Source: Flavobacterium sp.
Lineage (GTDB): Bacteria > Bacteroidota > Bacteroidia > Flavobacteriales > Flavobacteriaceae
NCBI RefSeq assembly: GCF_027482425.1
Contig: NZ_JAIXWA010000029.1
Coordinates: 31,680 to 95,679, forward strand
Direction of reading: 5' to 3'
Length of the DNA stretch: 64,000 bases
Part shown: positions 9,458-19,104 of the stretch, one piece after another
How the letters are laid out: every line of letters starts with the position of its first letter
Position numbering within the stretch: the stretch's first letter is position 1
The notes under the pieces: generated by a model
Seen by the model: only the letters and a program-made list of their open reading frames with translations
Told to the model about the DNA's origin: nothing
Database searches by the model: none
Position numbers and translations under genes: made by a program

Positions 9458-11254
9458 CTATCGTTCCCCCATTTTTCGTTCGAGTTCCGCTTGGAATTCC
9501 TCCATCACGGGTTTGACCGTACTCTCTGGCAAATCGGCGATACGAATATACATCAACCCATCTACGGCGTTATTAAACAGCGGATCGACATTAAACGCAA
9601 TCACGCGGGCATTTTGCTTGATGTATTTTTTGATTAAAACGGGTAAGCGCAAATTCCCAGGTTCGATTTCATCAATGATTTTATCAAATTTATTCAAGTC
9701 GGCTTCCGCTTCATTGAAGACAAAATCCTTATCGGCATCTTTCAATTTGACCTTATACTCCATTTTGGGATGAATGTATTGCGCCACATACGGATCGTAA
9801 TAGTGGGACTTCATAAACTCAATCATCAACGACTTCGAGAATTCGGTAAACTGATTACTGATACTCACCCCGCCGATCAAATATCTATGCTCGGGGTGAC
9901 GCAAAGTAGTATGCACAATCCCTTTCCACAATAAAAATAAAGGCATCGGCTTTTGTTGGTACTCTTTGATGATAAACGCGCGGCCCATTTCGATTGATTG
10001 GGTCATCATTGGATACAATTCGGGCTCAAAGCGAAACAAATCGTTTAAGTAAAACCCATCGATGCCGTATTGTGGAAATATTTCACTTCCCAATCCCATT
10101 CGGTAGGCTCCAGCAATGCGCTGGGTTTCTTCATCCCACAAAAACATATGCTGGTAATACTTGTCAAATTTATCTAAGTCCAAGGATTCATTGGTTCCTT
10201 CTCCCACCTCACGGAAAGTAATCTCGCGAAGGCGCCCGATTTCATGAAGGATATTAGGAATCTTATCGGCTGACACCAAAAAGACTTCATAGTTTTTGCT
10301 TTGAAGCAAACGGTAATCGCCACGACGCACCTCGTCAATTTCAGCCAAAATTTTATCGTGGTTCGCTGGATGCGCAATTTGCTTGACATTCTTGGCAGGC
10401 TTCAAGGCATGCAAGGATTGAAACTTGCTTTCGTCGTCAAAAGAATTGGCCAACATATAGGTTTTTCGGCGTAAAAACTCGGAATATTCTTCTATTGTCC
10501 CATGTTCGTTTTGCTCGGCTACAGGAATGGGTTTCCCGATACGAACTTTAATCACACGTCCTTTTTGCGTAAGTAGTTCCGAAGGCAATTTGGCGGTTCG
10601 TAAGGTGTCACTAATTTTGGAAAGTAAATAGAATAACTTACTGTTTTGTGCATGAAAATAAATAGGAACCACAGGCACTTGGGCTTTTCGAATGACTTTA
10701 ATCGCGCCTTCCTCCCATTCTTTATCGACCACTAATTTCCCGTCTTTGTAGGTTGAAACTTCCCCTGCGGGAAACATTCCCAACGGTTTTCCATCGCTTA
10801 AATGGCGTAGCGTTTCTTTGATTCCCACCACACTCGACTTGGCATCTTTATGATTTTCAAACGGATTCACCGGCATAATGTAGGGTTTCATCGGTTCGAT
10901 ACGGTGCAATAAAAAGTTGGCTATGATTTTGAAATTAGGTTCACGCTCCAGCATGAGTTTCAACAACAAAATACCGTCAATCCCCCCCAGTGGGTGGTTG
11001 GAAATGGTTATGTAAGCGCCGTCTTTGGGCAATCGCTTTAAATCTTCTTCGGGAATTTCAAATTTGATTTCAAACTCATCCAAAATCGCATTTAAAAAAT
11101 CAAGCTCACTTAAATGTTTATTGCGATCGTAGATTTTATTTAGTGTAGAAATTTTCAAAACTTTCATCAACAACCATCCTGCAAATGTCCCTAATACTCC
11201 GTATTTGTCGGCATTAATTGCTTTGGCTACTTCTTTCGCTGTAACTAAACCCAT
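9458..11254 (-). CDS. Bifunctional PlsC-GNAT acyltransferase (OlsF-like)
   Basis: This 598-residue protein has a PlsC-type lysophospholipid acyltransferase domain at roughly 60-270. Its acyl-acceptor motif is SNHPLGGIDG (H87, D93; one residue longer than the usual HX4D) and it also has MFPAGEVS. A GNAT/hemolysin-like N-acyltransferase domain follows at roughly 310-500. The same two-domain order is described for OlsF, which makes ornithine lipids in one polypeptide in Serratia and Flavobacterium. Amine-containing lipids (ornithine, glycine or serine-glycine lipids) are therefore the likely product class; the amino acid cannot be told from sequence. It acts at the inner face of the cytoplasmic membrane. 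It is monocistronic and diverges from the exonuclease gene. Confidence 0.82.
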   Translation of the reverse strand: MGLVTAKEVAKAINADKYGVLGTFAGWLLMKVLKISTLNKIYDRNKHLSELDFLNAILDEFEIKFEIPEEDLKRLPKDGAYITISNHPLGGIDGILLLKLMLEREPNFKIIANFLLHRIEPMKPYIMPVNPFENHKDAKSSVVGIKETLRHLSDGKPLGMFPAGEVSTYKDGKLVVDKEWEEGAIKVIRKAQVPVVPIYFHAQNSKLFYLLSKISDTLRTAKLPSELLTQKGRVIKVRIGKPIPVAEQNEHGTIEEYSEFLRRKTYMLANSFDDESKFQSLHALKPAKNVKQIAHPANHDKILAEIDEVRRGDYRLLQSKNYEVFLVSADKIPNILHEIGRLREITFREVGEGTNESLDLDKFDKYYQHMFLWDEETQRIAGAYRMGLGSEIFPQYGIDGFYLNDLFRFEPELYPMMTQSIEMGRAFIIKEYQQKPMPLFLLWKGIVHTTLRHPEHRYLIGGVSISNQFTEFSKSLMIEFMKSHYYDPYVAQYIHPKMEYKVKLKDADKDFVFNEAEADLNKFDKIIDEIEPGNLRLPVLIKKYIKQNARVIAFNVDPLFNNAVDGLMYIRIADLPESTVKPVMEEFQAELERKMGER

Positions 11255-11401
11255 GGAGTTGTTTTATTGTATCTGTTTTGTAAAAAAACAAAGATAACAA
11301 TTCTTCGGAATCCCCATTTTAAAAAATCCCCTTTTCCCCAAAAAGGTTAAACATTTATCATAATTTTTCCACATCCCTTAAAAGAGTTTCCTTGAATTGT
11401 C

Positions 11402-11409
11402 TATTTTTG
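11402..11409 (+). promoter_or_regulatory. Bacteroidota -7 element for the exonuclease III gene
   Basis: TATTTTTG matches the TAnnTTTG consensus and lies 48 bases before the ATG at 11458. No clean TTTG is seen 19 bases upstream, so the match is partial. It may serve the whole xth-ompA-aldo/keto reductase run. Confidence 0.45.
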
Positions 11410-11457
11410 AACAAAGTACAAAAGGAACGACTTTCCTAATCGATTTTTGACCCATTC

Positions 11458-12234
11458 ATGAAAATTATTTCTTACAACGTCAACGGAATTCGAGCAGCAA
11501 TCACCAAAGGATTTCTTGATTGGTTGCAACACGCCAACCCTGATGTGATTTGCCTTCAGGAGATCAAAGCTACTGAAGATCAAATTCCAATCGATGCCAT
11601 TACAGCGGCAGGTTATCCGTATCAATACTATTTTCCAGCACAAAAAAAGGGATATAGTGGGGTAGCAATTTTATCCAAAATCAAACCCGATACAGTTGTA
11701 TATGGAACAGGCATTGCCCACATGGATTTTGAGGGAAGAAACCTTCGTGCCGATTTTGGCGATCTTTCGGTGATGAGCTTGTATTTGCCCTCGGGAACCA
11801 ATAGCGAACGTTTGGGCCAAAAGTTCAAATACATGGACGATTTTCAAACCTATATCAATACGCTCAAACAAACTATTCCCAATTTAGTGATTGGCGGTGA
11901 TTACAACATTTGTCACCAAGCCATTGATATCCATGATCCCATTCGAAATGCAACCGTTTCTGGATTTTTACCCGAAGAACGGGCTTGGCTAGATGCCTTT
12001 ATGAAATCGGGATTTATCGATAGTTTCCGCCATTTCAACAAAGAACCTCATCAATACAGTTGGTGGAGTTACCGCGCCAACGCCCGTAATAACAACAAAG
12101 GATGGCGAATTGACTATCACTTGGTGAGTGAACCGCTGCGTGATCGTTTAATACGTGCGGTCATATTACCCGAAGCCAAACACTCGGACCACTGTCCCAT
12201 TGTTGTCGAAATTGAACACAAACAAACTCCATAA
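11458..12234 (+). CDS. xth: Exodeoxyribonuclease III
   Basis: This 258-residue AP endonuclease/exonuclease III has the family's ordered motifs. These are YNVNGIRAA at 5-13, CLQEIKA near 33-39 (metal-binding Glu), VIGGDYNICH near 142-151, and the C-terminal RIDYHLVSEPL and KHSDHCPIVVE blocks with catalytic Asp-His. It repairs abasic sites and 3' blocks in the cytoplasm. It ends four bases before the OmpA-family gene, so the two are probably in one operon. Confidence 0.95.
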   Translation: MKIISYNVNGIRAAITKGFLDWLQHANPDVICLQEIKATEDQIPIDAITAAGYPYQYYFPAQKKGYSGVAILSKIKPDTVVYGTGIAHMDFEGRNLRADFGDLSVMSLYLPSGTNSERLGQKFKYMDDFQTYINTLKQTIPNLVIGGDYNICHQAIDIHDPIRNATVSGFLPEERAWLDAFMKSGFIDSFRHFNKEPHQYSWWSYRANARNNNKGWRIDYHLVSEPLRDRLIRAVILPEAKHSDHCPIVVEIEHKQTP

Positions 12235-12238
12235 ATAA

Positions 12239-13210
12239 ATGATTATGATAAAAAAAGTGTTTTTAGGTTTTACCTTAGTTGCCTTAACTACCTCTTGTGT
12301 CTCTAAGAAAATTTACAACGAATTAGAGAGCAAATATGCCGATTTGAAAAAAGAAAATCGTCAGATTTCAGATGAGAATGAAAAGTTACAAAAAGCAAAA
12401 GGGCAATTAGAAACCGACGCGGCCAAACTGAAAGCAGAGTATGACAAACTTAAAGCGGATCGTGATAAACTACAAAGCGAACTCAGTGCCTCTGAAAAAA
12501 GCCTAAAGAATTTACAAGCGGCTTATTCGGCTTTAGAAAAAGACAGCAATGAGGCATTGAGTAACAATATCAATAAAAACAGAGAGCTATTGGCGCAGTT
12601 GGAAGCGAAGGAGAAAGCCATGGCTGCCGAGCAAGAACGTTTAAATAAATTACGGGCTGAATTGGAAGCAAGCTCCAAACGACTCAATGAATTGGAGGCT
12701 TACATTGCGGCCAAAGATGCCAATATGAAACGCTTGAAAGACAACCTCTCCCGCGCCTTAAATGCCTTTGAGGGAAAAGGGTTAACTATTGAACAGAAAA
12801 ACGGTAAAGTATATGTGTCCATGGAAAACAAATTGTTGTTCCAAACGGGAAGCTGGGCCGTAGGGGTTGAAGGAAAAAAAGCTGTGGTTGAGCTAGGTAA
12901 AGTTTTAGCACAAAACCCTGAAATTTCGGTATTGATTGAAGGACATACGGATGATGATAAAATTTTGGGTAATCTCGGTGGCGGCATTGAAAACAACTGG
13001 GATTTATCGACCAAACGTGCTACAGCGATTGTAAATATTCTTTCGGAAAATAAGGACATTAACCGTCAAAATCTAACCGCTGCCGGTCGAGGTGAGTATG
13101 CGCCTTTGCAACCTAATACCACCGCTGAAGGGAAAGCGAAAAACCGACGCATTGAAATCATCCTGACCCCAAAATTGGATGAAATCTCTAAAATGTTGGA
13201 AGAATTATAA
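12239..13210 (+). CDS. OmpA-family peptidoglycan-binding lipoprotein
   Basis: A lipoprotein signal (hydrophobic core ending ALTTSC, Cys near residue 20) is followed by a long charged coiled coil, about 25-165. A C-terminal OmpA-like domain spans about 195-318 with ISVLIEGHTDDD, NWDLSTKRATAIVNIL and GRGEYAPL ... KNRRIEIILTP. Such proteins tie the outer membrane to peptidoglycan. Two ATGs (12239 and 12245) are possible starts and give almost the same signal peptide. It sits seven bases upstream of the aldo/keto reductase gene. Confidence 0.92.
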   Translation: MIMIKKVFLGFTLVALTTSCVSKKIYNELESKYADLKKENRQISDENEKLQKAKGQLETDAAKLKAEYDKLKADRDKLQSELSASEKSLKNLQAAYSALEKDSNEALSNNINKNRELLAQLEAKEKAMAAEQERLNKLRAELEASSKRLNELEAYIAAKDANMKRLKDNLSRALNAFEGKGLTIEQKNGKVYVSMENKLLFQTGSWAVGVEGKKAVVELGKVLAQNPEISVLIEGHTDDDKILGNLGGGIENNWDLSTKRATAIVNILSENKDINRQNLTAAGRGEYAPLQPNTTAEGKAKNRRIEIILTPKLDEISKMLEEL

Positions 13211-13216
13211 TCCCCC

Positions 13217-14260
13217 ATGATGACCTACACCCAACTACCCCATACCGATTTACATGTTAGTACTGTTTGCCTCGGCACCATGACGTTTGGCAATCAAAAT
13301 ACCGAAACCGAAGCCCACGATCAGTTGGATTACGCTATCGCACATGGGATTAATTTTATCGATACGGCAGAAATGTATCCCATCGGTGGAAATGCGGAAA
13401 TTTTTGGAAGTACGGAACGATTTATTGGGACATGGATTAAGAAAATTGGAGCGAATGAACGCGAAAAATTAGTGTTGGCGACCAAAATTGCCGGACCCAA
13501 TCGCGGGATGGAATACATTCGTCAACCCTTGGATTTTTCCAAAAAGAGTTTGCATGAGGCAGTTGATTTAAGTTTGAAAAACCTCCAAACCGATTATATT
13601 GATTTGTACCAAATGCATTGGCCTGAACGTGTGATGAACATGTTTGGGAAACGGGGTTTAACAGAGTTTGACCTCCAATGGCAAGACAATATTTGGGAAG
13701 TATTGCAGGTTTTTGATGGATTGATTAAAGAAGGGAAGATCAAGCATATCGGTGTTTCGAATGAAAACCCATTTGGAGTGATGCGTTTTTTACAAGAAAG
13801 TGAGCGCCATGGATTACCTCGTATTGTGAGCATCCAGAATCCCTATTCTTTATTGAATCGTTTGTTTGAAGTAGGGTTGAGCGAATTATGCTACCGTCAA
13901 GGGGTGGGCTTATTGGCCTATTCACCCTTGGCTTTCGGATTTTTATCAGGGAAATATTTAAACGGCTATCCCGAAAATTCACGAATGAAGTTGTTTCCCA
14001 ATTTCACGCGCTACACCAACGAAAACTGTTTTACGGCAACACGTTTGTATAAAGAATTAGCCGAAGCACACGGACTGACTTTAGTTCAAATGGCGGAAGC
14101 GTTTGTACACCGACAATCCTTTGTAACTTCAACGATTGTTGGGGCTACAAGTTTAACCCAGTTAAAGGAAAATCTTGATGCTTTTTCGGTCGAACTCACT
14201 GATGATGTTTTAACAGGCATTCAGAAAATACAAGAATTACATCCGAATCCCGCACCTTGA
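13217..14260 (+). CDS. Tas-like aldo/keto reductase
   Basis: The 347-residue protein closely resembles E. coli Tas in length and sequence (CLGTMTFGNQNTETEAHDQLDYA, FIDTAEMYP, LYQMHWPERVMNMFG, IQNPYSLLNR). The AKR catalytic set is visible: Asp and Tyr in DTAEMY, Lys in VLATKIAGP and His in YQMHW. It should reduce carbonyl compounds using NADPH in the cytoplasm; the substrate is unknown. It is the last gene of a compact run beginning at xth and is followed directly by a terminator. Confidence 0.9.
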   Translation: MMTYTQLPHTDLHVSTVCLGTMTFGNQNTETEAHDQLDYAIAHGINFIDTAEMYPIGGNAEIFGSTERFIGTWIKKIGANEREKLVLATKIAGPNRGMEYIRQPLDFSKKSLHEAVDLSLKNLQTDYIDLYQMHWPERVMNMFGKRGLTEFDLQWQDNIWEVLQVFDGLIKEGKIKHIGVSNENPFGVMRFLQESERHGLPRIVSIQNPYSLLNRLFEVGLSELCYRQGVGLLAYSPLAFGFLSGKYLNGYPENSRMKLFPNFTRYTNENCFTATRLYKELAEAHGLTLVQMAEAFVHRQSFVTSTIVGATSLTQLKENLDAFSVELTDDVLTGIQKIQELHPNPAP

Positions 14261-14262
14261 AT

Positions 14263-14297
14263 AAAAAAACCTGACCAAAAAAATCAGGTTTTTTTTT
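14263..14297. terminator. Bidirectional terminator between aldo/keto reductase and M48 genes
   Basis: AAAAAAACCTGA pairs with TCAGGTTTTTTT over a nine-base loop, with A and T runs on both sides. It overlaps the stop codon of the minus-strand protease gene at 14296-14298. Confidence 0.88.
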
Positions 14298-15096
14298 AAT
14301 GATTTTCTTCTATATGAAGTTTGAATGCCTCCCAATCGTTGGGTTTAAGCACCTGGCGATTACCTAGTTTTTTTCCTTTCACATAATCGAGGATGTAGGC
14401 GGCACGATCTTCCGACTCGGGGTGGGTTGAGATCCAACCAAAACCGTCGGGAAGGGAGCGTTCTTGGGCTAACTGGTACATAAAATCAGCCAGAGGCTGT
14501 GGATTAATCTTCGCTTTGATCATATAATCAACCGCGGTCAAATCGGCTTCTTTTTCCAAAGCGCGATCATAGGCAGTAGAGGACAAGGTTTTGATGATTT
14601 CGCGAATGAGCGCTCCATTATTACCCGAGGCACCGAGCAATACTGTCAATCCAACTTCTTTCGACAACTTTTGCATTACGTGATTCTTACGAATATGAGC
14701 CACTTCATGCGCCAATACGCCTTGCACCGACTCTTGTTTGGTACAGGCTTTGATCAAACCGGTGTACACCACCAAATGGTTGTTGGGCATGGCAAATGCA
14801 TTCACAGCATCGTTTTCGATAAAATGCAAAAGAATGGAATCTTTAGGAATGTCGTTGGCTTCCAATAAAGGTTGCATCAATGAATCCAGCGTTTTTTGTA
14901 GCGTATCGTTATGAATGATAACTTCGGTTTCTTCGACCTGTTCCCAAAGTAAGTCTCCCAACTTTGACGCGGTATTCAATTGCGTTTGACGAATATTAAA
15001 AACCTTGACAAAATCGATTTGTCGCAAGCCAAAAAAGAGGCCAAAAAAGAGGGCGAGTAATAATACGCCTTGTAAAATAACTTTATTTTGTGCCAT
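14296..15096 (-). CDS. M48-family zinc metalloprotease, membrane-anchored
   Basis: One N-terminal hydrophobic segment (about 7-24) anchors a periplasmic M48 domain. The zinc site is HEVAH (H130, E131, H134) in GVLAHEVAHIRKNH, and the third ligand is E183 in the LEKEADLTAVD helix. Proteins of this type (BepA/LoiP/YcaL group) take part in envelope protein quality control. Its start overlaps the upstream membrane-protein gene by 14 bases, placing it last in a four-gene set of small membrane proteins. Confidence 0.9.
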   Translation of the reverse strand: MAQNKVILQGVLLLALFFGLFFGLRQIDFVKVFNIRQTQLNTASKLGDLLWEQVEETEVIIHNDTLQKTLDSLMQPLLEANDIPKDSILLHFIENDAVNAFAMPNNHLVVYTGLIKACTKQESVQGVLAHEVAHIRKNHVMQKLSKEVGLTVLLGASGNNGALIREIIKTLSSTAYDRALEKEADLTAVDYMIKAKINPQPLADFMYQLAQERSLPDGFGWISTHPESEDRAAYILDYVKGKKLGNRQVLKPNDWEAFKLHIEENH

Positions 15097-15526
15097 CGGG
15101 TCTACAGATTAAATTGGTTAATGGGCCAAAAAACCACAATTCGATATGCTTTCCTTTTCGGGTGTTGACCGCCAAATAAATAGTTGAAATAAACTCGGTG
15201 ATGTTAAAAATAATTACCGTAAATAAATACGCAAAATAGGTACTACTCACCGGATGATTATAAAAAATAATATTGATGGTCCACCAGAACCCAAAGCTAT
15301 TCATACACAATAACGCCGCTTGCGAAAATAACGCTTGCGTACAATGCCACCGCACATAATAGGTGCCTTTTCGATTGGCAATGTAAAAGAAAAATGTGGC
15401 AATTAAATTAATGATCGGCAGCGGTAATCCGGCGACCAAAGCCACCAGAGACATCAAATAACTATTGGAAGCCTTTTCAGCCTCGTGCTCAGAAGGTTTG
15501 TAGGGAAATTGAACAGTTTGTATCAT
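15083..15526 (-). CDS. DUF4870-like small membrane protein
   Basis: The 147-residue protein has three hydrophobic spans, about 25-50, 60-85 and 95-120, with the segment GTYYVRWHCTQALFSQ between the first two. That matches the pattern of DUF4870-type proteins (FVRFHAKQALN in typical members). The role is unknown. It overlaps the DUF2752 gene upstream by four bases (ATGA) and the M48 gene downstream by 14 bases, so the three are translationally coupled. Confidence 0.65.
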   Translation of the reverse strand: MIQTVQFPYKPSEHEAEKASNSYLMSLVALVAGLPLPIINLIATFFFYIANRKGTYYVRWHCTQALFSQAALLCMNSFGFWWTINIIFYNHPVSSTYFAYLFTVIIFNITEFISTIYLAVNTRKGKHIELWFFGPLTNLICRPDGTK

Positions 15527-15927
15527 AATGCTTTATAAATATTCCACATCCACAAGGCAAAAATAAAGCCAATACTCAAAAGCATCGGTATACGCTGGGT
15601 AAAAAAAGCCTCTATTTTGCCATAAAAAATAAAAAAATCAGTCTTTCGGGTAATCATGTCACGGAGCACCCAAATTGGAACAGTAAGGATGACCAAAGCC
15701 ATCACATAGCCTAAAGGATTATAGTAAATAGCTTCCGCAAAATTACTGTGAAACAAGGCTATTATCGACCGGGTTGTCCCACATGACGGACACGGATAAC
15801 CCGAAATGTTCTTAAAAACACAAACGTGTATAGGGGCATCCGAAGGGCCAAAAAGGGCATATACTAGGTACAAAAAACCCGAAACGGAGAGCAGCAACAC
15901 CCATGTGTATAGCCGGTTTCGGGTCAT
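15523..15927 (-). CDS. DUF2752 membrane protein
   Basis: The 134-residue protein has an N-terminal span, then the DUF2752 hallmark YPCPSCGTTRSIIALFHSNF (CPxCGxTR), and two more spans. Bacteroidota members of this family often sit beside TM2-domain genes, as here (TM2 gene 17 bases upstream). Function is unknown. Confidence 0.85.
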   Translation of the reverse strand: MTRNRLYTWVLLLSVSGFLYLVYALFGPSDAPIHVCVFKNISGYPCPSCGTTRSIIALFHSNFAEAIYYNPLGYVMALVILTVPIWVLRDMITRKTDFFIFYGKIEAFFTQRIPMLLSIGFIFALWMWNIYKAL

Positions 15928-15943
15928 AACTTTTCAGTACGTA

Positions 15944-16282
15944 TTAATAAATCGCGTTTTGGAAATTTTCCATGTTTTTCTCACGAGTAACTCCCATGAT
16001 CAAAAACCAGTCTACGATATTCCAAATGCCTAATCCACCACAAGTAAGTAATTTTGCAATCCCTAAACCAGTATCGCCTACATAAAAGCGATCGATTCCT
16101 AATCCACCTGCCAACAAAGAAATAATTAAACTGGTGGTTGGGTCTTTATATTGTGTGGTTTGCACCATTCCCCATTTTGCTTCATCCAAACTTAACAAAC
16201 GCTCGCGAATGGCGGGTAAGTGATGGGCTTCAAAGAATTTTGAATTGGCCATCATGAACATGTCTACTTTTTGTGAATCCAT
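15944..16282 (-). CDS. TM2-domain membrane protein
   Basis: The 112-residue protein has a soluble N-terminus of about 50 residues. The TM2 domain follows: two spans joined by a short turn with LAGGLGIDRFYVGDTGLGIAKLLT, where GxDRFYxG is the family signature, and WNIVDWFLI. It heads the four-gene run TM2, DUF2752, DUF4870-like, M48. No function is established for bacterial TM2 proteins. Confidence 0.88.
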   Translation of the reverse strand: MDSQKVDMFMMANSKFFEAHHLPAIRERLLSLDEAKWGMVQTTQYKDPTTSLIISLLAGGLGIDRFYVGDTGLGIAKLLTCGGLGIWNIVDWFLIMGVTREKNMENFQNAIY

Positions 16283-16333
16283 AATTTTTGTTTTTTTGTT
16301 GATTAGATTTTGAATTATTGGTTTTAAAAATAA

Positions 16334-17704
16334 CTATTTTTCTTGAAATGCAGTATCTATCGGCTCCCAAAGTTCAATCTTATTTCCCTCAGGATCCAGA
16401 ATCCACGCAAAGGTCCCATAGTCAAAGGTTTCTGGGTCTCCAATAATTGTAACGCCTTGTGCTGCTAATTCTGTAAGGAGTTGCTTGAGATTATGTACCC
16501 GAAAATTCAGCATAAATTCTTTATCGCTGGGTTCAAAATAACGGGTGCCTGCCTCAAACGGTGCCCATTGGGTCATCGCATCGTTTCCTTTGGCGTCTTT
16601 CCACCAAAACGACCATCCGTAGTCATCGACAGGAATGTCCAAATGAGTTGCATACCAGGTTTTCAGTGCTTTTGGGTCTTTTGATTTAAAAAATATCCCT
16701 CCAATACCTGTTACGCCAGCCTCTTTTTTTATACTACTTTCATTTGTATTGAAAAGACCGTACTGCTGCTTGATTTTATCGACAATGGTTTGGGCTAATT
16801 TTTCATGACTTTCATACGTCCACCCAGCAATATGAGGGGTTAACAACACCTTTTCGGAATCCAATAAATACTGTAACGCCTCAGGACGTTGGTCGGTAAA
16901 CAAGCTTTCAAAAGACAATTTTTCATATTCCAACACATCCAATCCAGCGCCCAGAACTTTTCCCGATTGCAAAGCTTCGACCAAATCGGCTGTTACCACA
17001 TTTTTCCCTCTTGAGGTATTAATCAACCAAAAAGGTTTGGCAAAAGCTTGAATGAAGTCTCGATTGACCATTTGATGCGTCTCGGGTGTCCAAGGCACAT
17101 GCAAACTCACTACATCGGCTTCGGCTTGCAGTGTCGCTAAATCGACCTGTCGTGCGCAAGCATCTCCTACATTTTCTTGAATATCATAGCATAGAACATT
17201 CACCTCAAATCCGCGTAATTTTTGCGCAAAAGACTTCCCCATATTGCCATAGCCAATGATTCCTATGGTTTTTCCCTCCAACTCATAGCCTCGATTGCCC
17301 TCACGCACCCATTGCCCTTGGCGTACCATACGATCGGCACGGTTTAGGTTATTCATGAGCGACAACAACATGCCTAGTGCGTGTTCGCCTACTGCATTGC
17401 GATTGCCTTCGGGGGCTGCGATTAATTGCACCCCTTTTTGAGCGGCATATTCAACGTCAATACTTTCCAAACCTGCTCCTACACGCGCTATAAACTGCAA
17501 TTGGGTAGCGGCGTCGAGAAACTGTGCGTCAATGTTAAACCTACTACGGATTACAATGCCGTGATACTGATTAATCTTGGCTTCAACGGCAGCTTTATCA
17601 GAAGTATAGTCGGCTTCGTTAATAAATCCGGCAGCTTCCAATTGCGCCCAAAGCAACGGATGGTTGGTGTCTAAATGAAGGATGCGAATGGCGTTGGTCT
17701 TCAA
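16334..17704 (-). CDS. 2-hydroxyacid dehydrogenase fused to a VOC/glyoxalase domain
   Basis: The N-terminal 320 residues are a D-3-phosphoglycerate-dehydrogenase-like enzyme: NAD fold GYGNMG (151-156), substrate arginine R232 in NTSRGKNVV, E259 in VLEYE and H291 in TPHIAGW. Residues 332-456 form a vicinal oxygen chelate domain (GIGGIFFKSKDPKALKTWY ... FAWILDPEGNKIELWEP). The start is taken as TTG at 17704, 48 bases after mgtE. The only upstream ATG (17803) lies inside mgtE and adds 33 hydrophobic residues not typical of the family. The join passes through a seven-A run (16724-16730 on +). The substrate is unknown. The protein is probably cytoplasmic and co-transcribed with mgtE. Confidence 0.82.
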   Translation of the reverse strand: MKTNAIRILHLDTNHPLLWAQLEAAGFINEADYTSDKAAVEAKINQYHGIVIRSRFNIDAQFLDAATQLQFIARVGAGLESIDVEYAAQKGVQLIAAPEGNRNAVGEHALGMLLSLMNNLNRADRMVRQGQWVREGNRGYELEGKTIGIIGYGNMGKSFAQKLRGFEVNVLCYDIQENVGDACARQVDLATLQAEADVVSLHVPWTPETHQMVNRDFIQAFAKPFWLINTSRGKNVVTADLVEALQSGKVLGAGLDVLEYEKLSFESLFTDQRPEALQYLLDSEKVLLTPHIAGWTYESHEKLAQTIVDKIKQQYGLFNTNESSIKKEAGVTGIGGIFFKSKDPKALKTWYATHLDIPVDDYGWSFWWKDAKGNDAMTQWAPFEAGTRYFEPSDKEFMLNFRVHNLKQLLTELAAQGVTIIGDPETFDYGTFAWILDPEGNKIELWEPIDTAFQEK

Positions 17705-17751
17705 AACAATTGAGATTGGTGAAAAACAAAGATAGTAAAAGGGAAAACGAA

Positions 17752-19104
17752 CTAGAAGCCCAAAATCATGCGGGCAATCGTAAAGTAGATCAAAATTCCA
17801 CAAATATCATTGCTAGTGGTGATAAACGGACCTGTCGCTAGGGCTGGGTCGATGCCAAATTTATCCAAGATTAACGGGATAGAGGTCCCAATGAGCGAGG
17901 CTGTGATAATTACAGAAATCAAGGCGATGGTAACAATTACGCCTATTTTCATCTCAACGCCCAATAAAAAATGACTGCCCAAAAACAATATCGCCGCTAG
18001 GATAATACCGTTGAGTAAACTAAGGGAAATTTCTTTGAGAAGGCGGTTAAAAATGGAACCACTGATGGATTGATTGGCTAAACCTTGTACGATAATCGCC
18101 GAAGATTGTACGCCTACATTTCCAGCCATCGCTGCTATCAGTGGCGTAAAAAAGAATAATTTGTAATGTTCCTTCATGGCACCTTCAAACAAACTCAGCA
18201 TTTCTACTGAGATAAAACCGCCGAATAAAGCCAAAACCAACCAAGGCAGACGCGCGCGGGTCAAATCCAAAATACTGTCATCCGCCTCGACGTCTTGCGA
18301 GATCCCCGCCGCCAACTGGTAATCTTTGTCGGCTTCTTCTTTAATCACGTCGACGATATCGTCAATCGTAATTCGTCCTACCAAACGTCCCATTTCATCG
18401 ACGACGGGAATGGCTTCCAAGTCGTATTTCTGCATGATTCGGGCCACTTCGGTATTGGAGGTGTTCACACGAACGTAATCTACTTTTTTGATATATACCT
18501 CACTAATGGGCGTTTTCGTAGAAGTGGTCAATAAATCTTTCAACGACAAGCGTCCTTTCAACCGATTATCATCATCGACTACATAAATGGAATGCACGCG
18601 GGTAACGTTTTCGGCTTGCAAGCGCATTTCTTTGACGCAAGTCAATACATTCCAATTTTCATTGACTTTTACCAATTCTTTCCCCATCAAACCTCCGGCA
18701 GTATCTTCGTCGTAGCGCAACAAATCGACAATGTCTTTGGCGTGTTCAACGTCTTCCAGCTCAGAGATTACCTCTTCTTTTTTGCTTTGGGGAAGTTCGG
18801 CAATAATATCGGCCGCATCATCGGTATCGAGTTCGTCAATTTCTTCGGCAATTTCTTTGGCCGACATGCGTTTCAGAATCTTTTCGCGAAGTTCCTCATC
18901 GATCTCCATCAGCACGTCGGCTGTTTTTTCAGAATCGAGAATGCTAAAGATATAGGAAGCTTGTGTATCGTCGAGTTCTTCCATGATCTCGGCGATATCA
19001 GCATAATGCAGTTCGCTAAGGAGGTCGTGTAACTCACGCTCCTTATTGTGCAGAATCAAATTGTTGATTTGATCCAGTAACTCTTTACTGATTTTAAACT
19101 GCAT
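17752..19104 (-). CDS. mgtE: Magnesium transporter MgtE
   Basis: The 450-residue protein has the standard MgtE layout. An acidic N-domain of superhelical repeats covers 1-130 ([24 protein letters not shown] ...). A pair of CBS domains follows at about 135-255 ([20 protein letters not shown]), then five membrane helices from about 285 with the pore motif [10 protein letters not shown]. It imports Mg2+ and is gated by Mg2+ binding to the N and CBS domains. Its start overlaps the rsmA end by 11 bases. Confidence 0.95.
   Translation of the reverse strand: MQFKISKELLDQINNLILHNKERELHDLLSELHYADIAEIMEELDDTQASYIFSILDSEKTADVLMEIDEELREKILKRMSAKEIAEEIDELDTDDAADIIAELPQSKKEEVISELEDVEHAKDIVDLLRYDEDTAGGLMGKELVKVNENWNVLTCVKEMRLQAENVTRVHSIYVVDDDNRLKGRLSLKDLLTTSTKTPISEVYIKKVDYVRVNTSNTEVARIMQKYDLEAIPVVDEMGRLVGRITIDDIVDVIKEEADKDYQLAAGISQDVEADDSILDLTRARLPWLVLALFGGFISVEMLSLFEGAMKEHYKLFFFTPLIAAMAGNVGVQSSAIIVQGLANQSISGSIFNRLLKEISLSLLNGIILAAILFLGSHFLLGVEMKIGVIVTIALISVIITASLIGTSIPLILDKFGIDPALATGPFITTSNDICGILIYFTIARMILGF

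Noticed and set aside
16724..16730. A AAA AAA heptamer in the dehydrogenase-VOC gene as a programmed frameshift site
   Set aside because: It is in the right phase and a -1 shift would stop 13 codons later, but no stimulatory stem-loop is evident and A-runs are common here. A fusion by simple indel is the simpler reading.
17705..17803. Extended N-terminus of the dehydrogenase fusion starting inside mgtE
   Set aside because: The added 33 residues are hydrophobic and cysteine-rich, lie in a different frame of mgtE, and are not part of the family fold.
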